NCBI RefSeq assembly: GCF_002549775.1
Contig: NZ_NMTR01000004.1
Location: 62,001 to 126,000, forward strand
Source: Faecalibacterium langellae
GTDB taxonomy: Bacteria > Bacillota > Clostridia > Oscillospirales > Ruminococcaceae
Direction of reading: 5' to 3'
DNA length: 64,000 bases
Under the pieces are notes generated by a model that made no database searches, was not told the DNA's origin, and saw only the letters and a program-made list of their open reading frames with translations. Positions 16,179 through 23,802 of the stretch are shown in pieces. A program made the translations under genes and the position numbers. Position 1 is the stretch's first letter; each line of letters starts with the position of its first letter.

Positions 16179-17210
16179 ATGCCGTTTCTGATGATCCGCA
16201 ACGACATCACCAAAGTGGCAGCGGATGCCATTGTCAACCCGGCCAACCGGAACCTTTTGCAGGGCAGCGGCACCAGCCGCGCCATCTATCAGGCGGCAGG
16301 GGAGCAGGAGTTGACCGCCGCCTGTGAAGCCATCGGCCGTTGCGAGTTGGGCAGGGCCGTGTGTACCCCGGCATTCGGGCTGTCGGCAAAGTACGTTTTC
16401 CATGCAGTCTGCCCGGCGTGGCACGGCGGCGGGTTCGGCGAAGTTGAACAATTAGCCGGTGCCTACCACTCCGCATTGGAATTAGCCGCAGAGTACCACT
16501 GCGAAAGCGTGGCTTTCCCGCTGCTGTCCAGCGGAAACTATGGCTACCCGAAAGAGCAGGCCTTCCGCATTGCGGTGGACACCATCACACAGTACGTCAT
16601 GGAGCACGACCTGACCGTGTATCTGGTGCTTTACGACCGGGATTCGCTGGCCGTGAGCCGGAAGCTGTTCGCCTCGGTGGAGGAGTACATCGACGACCAC
16701 TATGTAGCACAGAACGATGAAAGCTACGGATTTGGCCGTCGGCGCAGGGAATTGTCAGAACGGCGAAGGCTGCTGGAAGAAGATGCCTCCTTGCCGATGC
16801 TGGGGGCAGTTCCGGCACCCGCCGCGGCACCCATGGCGGCCCGCAGTCTGGAAAGCCTGATGGACAACCTCGGCGAGAGCTTCACCACCCGGCTGCTGCG
16901 GCTTATAGACGAGCGCGGGCTGAAGGATTCCACCGTGTACAAGCAGTCCAATATTTCCCGGCAGCATTTTTCCAAAATCCAGTGCAACCGGGACTACAAC
17001 CCCAAAAAGAAGACCGTGCTTGCCTTTGCGGTGGGGCTGCACCTTTCCGAGGACGAAACCATCGACCTGCTCAAGAGCGCGGGCTATGCCTTTTCGGATG
17101 GCTCCAAGCGGGACTGGATCGTGCGGTACTGTCTGGAACACAAAATCTATAACATCAATCAGGTCAATACGCTATTGTTTAAATACGATCAGGAACAGCT
17201 GGGCGCGTGA
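16179..17210 (+). CDS. Macro domain protein with C-terminal helical DNA-binding-like domain
   Basis: This 343-residue protein has an N-terminal macro domain (residues 1 to about 160: RNDITKVAADAIVNPANRNLLQGSGTSRAIYQAAG, then AFPLLSSGNYGYPKEQA). An Arg/Glu-rich and Ala/Pro linker (about 185-225) follows. The C-terminal helical domain (about 235-343) has LIDERGLKDSTVYKQSNISRQHFSKIQCNRDYNPKKKTVLAFAVGLHLSEDETIDLLKSAGYAFS, an HTH-like module often appended to Firmicute signalling proteins. GGAGG precedes the ATG. It probably reads or removes ADP-ribose and heads an operon with VWA and ADP-ribosylglycohydrolase genes. Confidence 0.88.
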   Translation: MPFLMIRNDITKVAADAIVNPANRNLLQGSGTSRAIYQAAGEQELTAACEAIGRCELGRAVCTPAFGLSAKYVFHAVCPAWHGGGFGEVEQLAGAYHSALELAAEYHCESVAFPLLSSGNYGYPKEQAFRIAVDTITQYVMEHDLTVYLVLYDRDSLAVSRKLFASVEEYIDDHYVAQNDESYGFGRRRRELSERRRLLEEDASLPMLGAVPAPAAAPMAARSLESLMDNLGESFTTRLLRLIDERGLKDSTVYKQSNISRQHFSKIQCNRDYNPKKKTVLAFAVGLHLSEDETIDLLKSAGYAFSDGSKRDWIVRYCLEHKIYNINQVNTLLFKYDQEQLGA

Positions 17211-17301
17211 TTTGTCGCCTGCCCGTTGACCTTTTGCCCTCCGGTTTGTGGTATCCTTTTGCCAACGAAAGCGATACACCACAAAACGGAGGGCATTTAT
17301 T

Positions 17302-17961
17302 ATGAAGAAAAATCTTACCGAGCTTGTTTTCATTCTGGACCGCAGCGGTTCCATGGGCGGGCTGGAGCAGGACACCATCGGCGGGTTCAATGCTATGCTG
17401 ACCCGGCAGAAGGAGCAGGAGGGCGAGGCCAATGTGACCACGATCCTGTTCGACCATGAGGTGCAGCTGCTGCACGACCGTTTTCCGCTGAAGGCTGTTG
17501 CGCCGCTGACCGAAAAGGACTATTACGTCCGGGGCTGCACGGCCCTGCTGGATGCCATTGGTTACGGCGTGGAGAAGATAGTGAACATTCAGCGCCATCT
17601 GCCGGAGAGTGAGCGTGCCGAAAAGGTCATCTTTGTCATTACCACGGACGGGCTGGAAAACGCCAGCAAACGGTTTAGCTATGAGAAGATCCGCCGGATG
17701 ATCGAGCGGGAAAAAGAGCAGTACGGCTGGGAGTTCCTGTTCCTCGGTGCTAACATGGACGCCGTGAAGGAAGCTGCCCGCTTCGGCATCTCGTCCGACC
17801 GGGCTGTGCGGTTTGAGAATGACGCACAGGGCGTGGCGGTCAACTACCACGTTGTCAGCGAGACAGTCTCCCGGATGCGGGAAGCACCCTGCTGCGCGTC
17901 CATCGGCGCAGAGTGGAAAGAACAAATCGAAGCTGATTTCCAGAAGCGGCATCATAGGTAA
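17302..17961 (+). CDS. VWA (von Willebrand A) domain protein
   Basis: This 219-residue protein is a single VWA domain with a complete metal-ion-dependent adhesion site: FILDRSGSM (DxSxS, D11), a threonine in GCTALLDAIG, and aspartate in FVITTDGLENAS. There is no signal peptide or membrane segment, so it acts in the cytosol as a protein-binding scaffold. ACGGAGGGC precedes the ATG at 17302; an in-frame start at 17248 is upstream of that site. It lies between the macro-HTH and ADP-ribosylglycohydrolase genes, 14 bases from the latter. Confidence 0.9.
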   Translation: MKKNLTELVFILDRSGSMGGLEQDTIGGFNAMLTRQKEQEGEANVTTILFDHEVQLLHDRFPLKAVAPLTEKDYYVRGCTALLDAIGYGVEKIVNIQRHLPESERAEKVIFVITTDGLENASKRFSYEKIRRMIEREKEQYGWEFLFLGANMDAVKEAARFGISSDRAVRFENDAQGVAVNYHVVSETVSRMREAPCCASIGAEWKEQIEADFQKRHHR

Positions 17962-17975
17962 GGGAGGAAACAGCC

Positions 17976-18776
17976 ATGTTAGGAGCAATCTTGGGTGACA
18001 TCGTGGGCAGTCCCTATGAATTTGACCACAACAATTACAAGCACAAGGATTTTCCGCTGCTGAGCGAGAAATCGCACTTCACCGATGATACGGTCATGAC
18101 CGTTGCGGTGGCACGGGGATTGATTGCAGGTAAGGGCATCCCGGAGAGAACATTTGAAGAAACAAAGAGCGAGCTGCGCATTTGGGGAGAAACATACCCT
18201 CATGCCGGTTACGGCGGGATGTTCCGTCGGTGGCTGCACACAGAAAATCCGAAGCCCTATGGCAGTTTCGGCAACGGCTCGGCTATGCGGGTGTCAGCAG
18301 CGGGCTGGCTGTTCGATACGCTGGACAAAACGCTGGAAATGGCAAAAGTGACCGCTGAAGTCACCCACAACCACCCGGAGGGCATTAAAGGTGCGCAGGC
18401 CACGGCGGCAGCAATTTTTCTGGCCCGTACCGGCTACAGCAAGCCGGAAATCAAACAATATGTGGAGCAGACCTTCGGCTATGACCTGAACCGCACCTGC
18501 GATGTGATACGCCCGACCTATCATCATGTGGAAACCTGTCAGGAAACTGTGCCGGAAGCCATCATTGCATTTCTGGAAAGCGTCAGTTTTGAGGATGCAC
18601 TTCGCAATGCGGTCTCTCTGGGCGGCGACAGCGACACCCTTGCCTGCATCACCGGCGGCATTGCCGAAGCTTTTTACGAGATGCCGCAGGAACTGCGGGA
18701 CGAGACTTTGAAACGTCTGCCGGAGGATATCCGGGAAGGATATGAGCTGTTTCGGTGGAACATCGGCCAGAGATAA
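17976..18776 (+). CDS. ADP-ribosylglycohydrolase family protein
   Basis: This 266-residue protein matches DraG/ARH hydrolases: LGAILGDIVGSPYEF at the start, FTDDTVMTVAVARGL (metal-binding TDDT), GSFGNGSAMRVSAAGWL, and the C-terminal GGDSDTLACITGGIAEAFY with the second metal ligands. These enzymes remove ADP-ribose from arginine or other groups using two Mg ions. All ligands appear intact. AAGGGAGGA precedes the start. It is the last gene of the macro/VWA/ARH operon and is followed at once by a strong terminator. Confidence 0.93.
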   Translation: MLGAILGDIVGSPYEFDHNNYKHKDFPLLSEKSHFTDDTVMTVAVARGLIAGKGIPERTFEETKSELRIWGETYPHAGYGGMFRRWLHTENPKPYGSFGNGSAMRVSAAGWLFDTLDKTLEMAKVTAEVTHNHPEGIKGAQATAAAIFLARTGYSKPEIKQYVEQTFGYDLNRTCDVIRPTYHHVETCQETVPEAIIAFLESVSFEDALRNAVSLGGDSDTLACITGGIAEAFYEMPQELRDETLKRLPEDIREGYELFRWNIGQR

Positions 18777-18787
18777 GACATTCGGAG

Positions 18788-18843
18788 AACCAAGGAGCAG
18801 ATACAACACACTCGTGATGTGAAGTATCTGCTCCTTGGTTTTT
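18788..18843 (+). terminator. Strong intrinsic terminator of the ADP-ribose operon
   Basis: The arms AACCAAGGAGCAGATAC and GTATCTGCTCCTTGGTT, a 20-base loop and a T-run. Confidence 0.85.
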
Positions 18844-18859
18844 AATAAGACTCGATGGA

Positions 18860-19018
18860 GGGCGTCTTGCATCGGCCTGAAAAATCCGATATACTGAACC
18901 CAGAGAGTATATCGAATTTTTTGGGAAAAGGAGAGAACGGTATGGAACATCTTTATCAAGCGGTAAACGCAAAGGGAGTTCTACCCGGACATTCATCCGT
19001 GACAGAACTCCCTTTTTC
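18860..19018 (+). other. Orphan promoter-RBS-start cassette ending in a terminator
   Basis: The promoter TTGCAT-17-TATACT (about 18867-18895) is followed by AAAGGAGAG and an ATG at 18942 (MEHLYQAVN...). It then runs into a terminator hairpin (AAAGGGAGTTCT with AGAACTCCCTTT, 18971-19017). Only about 10 codons precede the hairpin, so it looks like the expression signals of a deleted gene. Nearly the same promoter occurs at 56348-56380, and nearly the same terminator at 37692-37740. Confidence 0.5.
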
Positions 19019-19036
19019 TTATTTCGGGGCAGTCCC

Positions 19037-19453
19037 TTACCGGCTTTCCGGGACGCTGCGCTTGAGCTGCAGCAACACCAGCACCATGCTGACGCCCAGC
19101 AGGATGTGCCCGATGCCGGCAATGCCGGAGATCGCAGCATTGGTCCCCTTGGAAAACTCGGTGCCCAGTACCTGTGCCACGCCGCGCACCACCATCATCA
19201 CGGCGGTGATGTTCAGACCGACCTGATAGGTCAGGATCGCTTTGCCGGTCTTGGCGGTGGTAAAGGCAAAGCTCTTTTCCAGCAGGAGAAGCAGCAGGAA
19301 GAACAGCATTCCCAGCAGAAAGTAGTGGGTGTGCACCACTGCAAGGGTGGTCTTGCCGGTAAAGCCGTTGAACTTGGTGAACTCACGGTAGAACACCCCG
19401 CCCACCATGGCGAGGATGGCGTACACCAGAGAGGTATTGAGATAGCGTTTCAT
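19037..19453 (-). CDS. DUF2871 family membrane protein
   Basis: This 138-residue integral membrane protein has four predicted spans: YLNTSLVYAILAMVGGVFYREF, HTHYFLLGMLFFLLLLLLE, ILTYQVGLNITAVMMVVRGVAQVL and GIAGIGHILLGVSMVLVLLQL. The pattern and the VHTHYFLLGM motif match DUF2871, whose function is unknown. I prefer the ATG at 19453 because AAGGAG is 8 bases upstream; the ATG at 19459 is only 2 bases from it. Confidence 0.85.
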   Translation of the reverse strand: MKRYLNTSLVYAILAMVGGVFYREFTKFNGFTGKTTLAVVHTHYFLLGMLFFLLLLLLEKSFAFTTAKTGKAILTYQVGLNITAVMMVVRGVAQVLGTEFSKGTNAAISGIAGIGHILLGVSMVLVLLQLKRSVPESR

Positions 19454-19680
19454 CGTCATTGCTCCTTTTTCATTTTCAATCATTGTTTTGTCGTTCTGAG
19501 CAGCGGCCACCGCCCTGCCGAAGCTTGCACCGAACAGAATGCCTGCCAGCTGCAGCGACGCCCCCAGACCGGTGTTAGAATACCGTTTTCTCTATTCTGC
19601 CGGTTGAATGGCGTTTGAAGTTAAAGAGTATCTTGCTGATCATATAATAACGATCCGCATTTATTTCTTCTGTAACACAG

Positions 19681-20358
19681 TCACAGAAGCTGCAGACCCA
19701 TGGCGATGATCCACATATAGGAGCAGGTCTTGGGGATCATCAGCAGGCCCACTTTGGGCTTGGTCTTACTGAAAAGGGTCACAGGCAGGTAGCAGCCGAA
19801 GGAGATGAGGATGGCTGCCACCATCCGGGTCATATGGTAGTCGCCGGTGTTGCCGGAGATGGCGTACAGGATGATGACGCCGAGGCCGGTAAGGGCAAAC
19901 ACCGCGTTGCGCAGGATGGACAGGGTGGGGTTGCCCTCATCGGTACACCAGTTGTTCTGGGGCAGCAGGCAGATCAGGATGCGCAGGATGGCAGACAGCC
20001 AGATCAGGACTTCCACAGCTACAGGAGCCTGAAGCTGAGGGAAGGTGGCCTTCCAGACATACAGCAGGATGATATAGAATACCGTCATGGTGATGGAAGA
20101 GACCTGCAGCCCGATGCCGAGCTGCTTTTTGATCCGGTCGCTGCTGCCTCGCACGGCCCGGATGATCCGGGGTACCAGATGGAAGGCGTCACCGCCGCAG
20201 AGGGTCAGGGTCAGAATGCCATATAGGATAAAAAGGCTGCGGCCCTGAGCCATCGTGAAAAAGAGGATGCCTGCGATGAGATCAAAGATCAGATAGGCGG
20301 CATCGAACACCGCCTCCATCAGGTCGGGCATTTTGGGCTGATAGGTTTTATGATTCAT
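19681..20358 (-). CDS. Polytopic membrane protein of unknown function
   Basis: This 225-residue protein has about seven hydrophobic segments. Motifs include GILTLTLCGGDAFHLVPRIIRAV and LRILICLLPQNNWCTDEGNP. No family is recognised with confidence. Its start overlaps the end of the upstream MarR gene by 11 bases, so the two are translationally coupled and controlled by the tandem MarR operators at 20819-20847. That context suggests an efflux or membrane-stress role, inferred only. Confidence 0.75.
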   Translation of the reverse strand: MNHKTYQPKMPDLMEAVFDAAYLIFDLIAGILFFTMAQGRSLFILYGILTLTLCGGDAFHLVPRIIRAVRGSSDRIKKQLGIGLQVSSITMTVFYIILLYVWKATFPQLQAPVAVEVLIWLSAILRILICLLPQNNWCTDEGNPTLSILRNAVFALTGLGVIILYAISGNTGDYHMTRMVAAILISFGCYLPVTLFSKTKPKVGLLMIPKTCSYMWIIAMGLQLL

Positions 20359-20797
20359 GATGTGCCATTCCTTTCATTTTGAGGCATTCTTCTGCGTTGT
20401 CGCATATCTTCTGGAATGCCTGTTTACAAGCTGCGATCTGAGACTCTGAGAGTCCCTGAAGCATATCTCTGGCAAACTGCCGCTGAGCCTCAAGCCCTTC
20501 AGCGATGATCGGCTGAGCCGACGCGGACAGATAGACATCGATATGCTTTTTGTTCCCGTCGGCGACCTTTTTTTCGATCAGTCCCCGCTCCTCCAGCACT
20601 TTCAGTGAGGTGGAGACATGAGACTTGGTGGAATTGCGCACCCGTACAATATCTGCAGCGGTATGGTACTGAGGGTTATGGTGTAAAAACATCAGAATAT
20701 CATACTCCATCTGTCGGAGCTGGTATTTCTGACATACGGATGACATCAGCAGCTCATAGTAGCAGGTAATGGCTTTGTGATGATCCCAAAAGTTCAT
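20348..20797 (-). CDS. MarR family transcriptional regulator
   Basis: This 149-residue protein has a winged helix-turn-helix typical of MarR (YDILMFLHHNPQYHTAADIVRVRNSTKSHVSTSLKVLEERGLIEKKVADGNKKHIDVYLS, about 28-88), flanked by dimerisation helices. AGGAGGT is 8 bases upstream. It heads an operon with the membrane protein at 19681. Two identical palindromes just downstream of its -10 box indicate autorepression. Confidence 0.92.
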   Translation of the reverse strand: MNFWDHHKAITCYYELLMSSVCQKYQLRQMEYDILMFLHHNPQYHTAADIVRVRNSTKSHVSTSLKVLEERGLIEKKVADGNKKHIDVYLSASAQPIIAEGLEAQRQFARDMLQGLSESQIAACKQAFQKICDNAEECLKMKGMAHHES

Positions 20798-20818
20798 AGA
20801 TACCTCCTGTGATGTATT

Positions 20819-20847
20819 GTTCTATTTAGAACGGTTCTATTTAGAAC
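20819..20847 (-). promoter_or_regulatory. Tandem MarR operators
   Basis: Two copies of the palindrome GTTCTATTTAGAAC lie at 20819-20832 and 20834-20847, centred 15 bp apart, over the predicted transcription start of the marR operon. They are the likely binding sites of the regulator. Confidence 0.8.
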
Positions 20848-20853
20848 GATTGC

Positions 20854-20882
20854 ATTATATGCTATCCCCGCCGCTTTGTCAA
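20854..20882 (-). promoter_or_regulatory. marR operon promoter
   Basis: Consensus TTGACA (20877-20882), a 17-base spacer and TATAAT (20854-20859), reading leftward. Confidence 0.85.
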
Positions 20883-21116
20883 GAGGAAATTTCTTCCGAC
20901 GATGTTCTTGACCGGAAAATAGGACTCATTGCCCTGCGGAGCCTTTTCTGCCACGTCAACACAGTGAACAAAGAATAAAAAACAGCGACCCCGGAGAGCG
21001 GTGGGAAATATCTGTCTACGCCGATGTACCGGCAGAAATGATAAAAACACGATGATGCGACTGAATTTTGAAAAGATTGCATAGGATTTTATAAAAGTAT
21101 TATTCTTTTATGAATT
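20883..21116. other. Non-coding stretch between marR and hsp20
   Basis: About 230 bases with short open frames on the minus strand but no ribosome binding site or recognisable protein. It may be a remnant. Confidence 0.4.
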
Positions 21117-21159
21117 TTAGCGCTCTTATGTTGACACTGCTAAAAAACGGTGCTATAAC
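21117..21159 (+). promoter_or_regulatory. CIRCE-like operator over the hsp20 promoter
   Basis: TTAGCGCTC-N9-CACTGCTAA (21117-21143) resembles the HrcA operator TTAGCACTC-N9-GAGTGCTAA. It overlaps TTGACA (21131-21136), which is followed 17 bases later by TATAAC (21154-21159). The same layout occurs at 41765. Confidence 0.75.
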
Positions 21160-21230
21160 AGTGGCGTGCTCAGGAGGAAGGGCAAAAGGAGAGCCGCTAG
21201 GCTCCCCGGAAAGCCCTTCTGAATGACGCT

Positions 21231-21322
21231 TTCGCGTTTGCGAAGCAATAAACGCCCCGGTGGGGCGTTTAAGCGACCGAGCGGTCTTGCGTCAGCAAGA
21301 TGGAGGGGCTTTGCCCCGACAA
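21231..21322 (+). repeat. Variant copy of the dispersed 103-bp repeat
   Basis: This 92-bp copy starts ttcgcgtttgcgaag and ends ccccgacaag. It shares the palindromic GCCCC/GGGGC stem, the GCGACCGA-CGGTCTTGC block and the CAGCAAGATGGAGGGG block with the 26606 and 35003-35311 copies. It sits in the hsp20 5' leader. Confidence 0.75.
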
Positions 21323-21372
21323 GCGAAAATGTTTTTGCCCCGACCCGAACGCCGGGATTGGAGGAATGATTT

Positions 21373-21837
21373 ATGCTTATGCCGACTGTTTTCCATGAAA
21401 ACCTGTTCGATGATTTCTTCGATCCGTTCTGGAATGACGCTGCACTGGAACGTATGATGAACCGTGAGGCTCGTGATACCTTTGGTAAGCGCGGTGCAAA
21501 CATGATGAAGACCGATGTCAAACAGACGGACAACGGCTACGAAGTAGCGGTTGATCTGCCGGGCTGCAAGAAGGAAGACGTTCAGATGGATCTGAACGAC
21601 GGCTACCTGACCATTCAGGCAGTGCGCAGTCACAGCAACGATGAAAAGGATAAGAAGGGCCGCTATCTGCGGCGCGAATCCTTCTCCGGCACCTGCGCGC
21701 GCAGTTTCTACGTGGGCGATGTGAAGAAGGAAGACATCCACGCAAAGTTCGAGGATGGCGTCCTGCACATCGAGCTGCCCAGCTCTAAGCAGACGAAGGC
21801 TTTGCCTGAGAACTCGAATCTGATCGAGATCGAGTAA
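21373..21837 (+). CDS. hsp20: Hsp20/alpha-crystallin small heat shock protein
   Basis: This 154-residue chaperone holds denatured proteins. The alpha-crystallin domain spans about 45-140 (MKTDVKQTDNGYEVAVDLPGCKKEDVQMDLNDGYLTIQA ... GRYLRRESFSGTCARSFYVGD...EDIHAKFEDGVLHIELP), followed by a short C-terminal tail. GGAGG precedes the start. It is paralogous to 41929, with a nearly identical N-terminus and 5' leader. Both have a CIRCE-like site over the -35 box, so HrcA repression is predicted. Confidence 0.95.
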   Translation: MLMPTVFHENLFDDFFDPFWNDAALERMMNREARDTFGKRGANMMKTDVKQTDNGYEVAVDLPGCKKEDVQMDLNDGYLTIQAVRSHSNDEKDKKGRYLRRESFSGTCARSFYVGDVKKEDIHAKFEDGVLHIELPSSKQTKALPENSNLIEIE

Positions 21838-21850
21838 ATGCCGGTCGTGT

Positions 21851-21957
21851 GCGCCAAGGCATAACGTATATAGGGATGCCCCCGGAGAGCTGCAACAAGC
21901 CCTCCGGGGGCATTTTTGTTTCGCTATCTTTTCCGCAAGGGAAAACCATGGTATACT
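21851..21957 (+). repeat. Terminator-promoter cassette, copy 1
   Basis: The hairpin GCCCCCGGAGAG...CCTCCGGGGGC followed by ATTTTTGTT (21877-21920) ends hsp20. It is joined directly to TTTTCC-17-TATACT (21929-21957) with an extended TGG before the -10 box. The same arrangement occurs at 23636 and 33363. Confidence 0.7.
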
Positions 21958-22056
21958 GAGAACAGCAACTCAGAATTTATGGAGGTACTTCACTATGGAA
22001 TTCGGAGCCGCCGCAGGAAAACGAGCGGCCCGGAGAAAGCTTTGAGGAAACGTAAA

Positions 22057-22527
22057 ATGAGAATCCGTAAGGCAGAGGAAAAAGATATTCCCAGACTTCT
22101 TGCGCTGCTGGGGCAGGTATTGCAGATCCACGCAGAAATCCGTCCCGATGTTTTTATTCCCGGCACCACCAAATACACCGTCCGCGAGCTGGCAGAGCTT
22201 TTGAAGCAGGAGGACAGACCCATCTACGTTGCCGTGAACGAGGGCGATGTGTGTATGGGCTACGCTTTCTGTCAAATGCAGGAGCAGCCATTTTCTACGA
22301 ATATGGTACCCTTTAAGTCATTGTTCATCGACGATTTGTGCGTTGACCAGCAGGCACGGGGACAGCACATCGGAGAAAGCCTGTTTGAATATGTAAAGCA
22401 GCAGGCAAAAGAGCAAGGCTGCTACGAGGTGACGCTGAACGTCTGGGCAGGGAACACCTCGGCAGAGCACTTCTACGAAAAAATGGGCATGAAGACAAAG
22501 GAACGGCAGATGGAGTATATCCTGTGA
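22057..22527 (+). CDS. GNAT family N-acetyltransferase
   Basis: This 156-residue acetyltransferase has an RKAEEKDIPRLLALL start, FIDDLCVDQQARGQHIGESLFEYVKQQAKEQGC containing the acetyl-CoA pyrophosphate loop (QxxGxxxG-like QARGQHIG), and a late VWAGNTSAEHFYEKMGMK. I chose the ATG at 22057, preceded by GAGG; frames starting at 21916 would include the promoter. A short upstream ORF (21994-22044) with its own RBS ends just before. Substrate unknown. Confidence 0.88.
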   Translation: MRIRKAEEKDIPRLLALLGQVLQIHAEIRPDVFIPGTTKYTVRELAELLKQEDRPIYVAVNEGDVCMGYAFCQMQEQPFSTNMVPFKSLFIDDLCVDQQARGQHIGESLFEYVKQQAKEQGCYEVTLNVWAGNTSAEHFYEKMGMKTKERQMEYIL

Positions 22528-22596
22528 GCCGGGTGAGCGGCTGACTTTTGCGGTATACTCCGTTCGGAAAGATCAAAGCGCATGGAGGAAAAAAGC

Positions 22597-23631
22597 ATGC
22601 TGACCTATACCTATGTTTCAAAGGGGACGTTTGCCCTGATGGAAAAACCAAAGCCGGTGCTGCAGCACGAGAGGGACGCCATTGTAAAGGTGACCCTTGC
22701 CAGCATCTGCTCCAGCGATCTGCACATCAAGCACGGCAGCGTGCCCCGGGCGGTGCCCGGCATCACGGTAGGGCACGAGATGGTGGGCATCGTAGAAGAA
22801 GTGGGCAGTGCGGTGACCAATGTGAAACCCGGCGACCGGGTGACGGTGAACGTGGAGACCTTCTGTGGAGAGTGCTTTTTCTGCAAAAAAGGCTTTGTGA
22901 ACAACTGCACCGATCAAAACGGCGGCTGGGCGCTGGGCTGCCGCATCGACGGCGGGCAGGCGGAGTATGTCCGGGTGCCCTTTGCGGATCAGGGGCTGAA
23001 CAAGATCCCGGACGGCGTTACCGATCGGCAGGCGCTGCTGGTGGGCGATGTGCTGGCCACCGGCTTTTGGGCGGCACGCATTTCGGAGATCACCCCCGAG
23101 GATACCGTGCTGATCCTCGGTGCAGGGCCGACTGGCATCTGCACGCTGCTGTGCGTCATGCTGCACAGCCCCAAGCGCATCATCGTCTGTGAAAAGGACG
23201 CAAGCCGCCTGCAGTTCATCCGTCGGCACTACCCGCAGGTGCTCACCGTGCAGCCGGAGGACTGCGCCGCCTTTGTGCGTGCCCACAGCGACCACGGCGG
23301 GGCCGATGTGGTGCTGGAGGTGGCAGGGGCAGACTCCACCTTCCGGCTGGCATGGGAGTGTGCACGGCCCAACGCCGTTGTGACGGTGGTGGCACTGTAC
23401 GATAAGGCACAGACCCTGCCGCTGCCGGAAATGTACGGCAAAAACCTCACCTTTAAGACCGGCGGCGTGGACGGCTGCGATTGTGAAGAAACGCTGCGTC
23501 TCATCGCAGAAGGCAAGATCGATACCGAACCGCTCATCACCCACACCTACCCCCTGCGCCGGATCGCAGAGGGCTACGAGCTGTTTGAAAAGAAACGGGA
23601 CGGCGTGATCAAGGTGGCAGTGGAGTGCTGA
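22597..23631 (+). CDS. Zinc-dependent alcohol dehydrogenase family protein
   Basis: This 344-residue medium-chain dehydrogenase carries a catalytic zinc region (SICSSDLHIKHG, then GHEMVGIVEEVGSAV) and a structural zinc lobe with four cysteines spaced C-x2-C-x2-C-x7-C (CGECFFCKKGFVNNC). The nucleotide-binding motif is LILGAGPTGICTLL. Relatives oxidise secondary alcohols, diols or threonine with NAD(P). The ATG at 22597 has GGAGGAAAA upstream; the ATG at 22582 lies within that RBS. Substrate not determinable. Confidence 0.92.
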   Translation: MLTYTYVSKGTFALMEKPKPVLQHERDAIVKVTLASICSSDLHIKHGSVPRAVPGITVGHEMVGIVEEVGSAVTNVKPGDRVTVNVETFCGECFFCKKGFVNNCTDQNGGWALGCRIDGGQAEYVRVPFADQGLNKIPDGVTDRQALLVGDVLATGFWAARISEITPEDTVLILGAGPTGICTLLCVMLHSPKRIIVCEKDASRLQFIRRHYPQVLTVQPEDCAAFVRAHSDHGGADVVLEVAGADSTFRLAWECARPNAVVTVVALYDKAQTLPLPEMYGKNLTFKTGGVDGCDCEETLRLIAEGKIDTEPLITHTYPLRRIAEGYELFEKKRDGVIKVAVEC

Positions 23632-23635
23632 CGGT

Positions 23636-23746
23636 CTGCGCCAAGGCACAACGCACATAAAGCGGCCCCGGAGAGCTGTAACAAGCCCTCCGGGGCCATT
23701 TTTGTTCCTGGCATCTTTTCCGCAGCGGCAAGGCGTGGTAGAATAA
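23636..23746 (+). repeat. Terminator-promoter cassette, copy 2
   Basis: The hairpin GGCCCCGGAGAG...CCTCCGGGGCC plus ATTTTTGTT (23663-23706) is followed by an extended -10 promoter TGGTAGAAT (23737-23744). It shares the preceding GCGCCAAGGCA block with copy 1. Confidence 0.7.
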
Positions 23747-23802
23747 GGGCAGAACCAATCCACAGGTGAGAAAATCGAACTTCAGAGAGAGGAGATATTT
23801 CT

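Noticed and set aside
20862-21082. Short minus-strand ORFs (about 60-67 codons) between marR and hsp20
   Set aside because: No RBS, overlap the marR promoter, and no recognisable family; may be a remnant.
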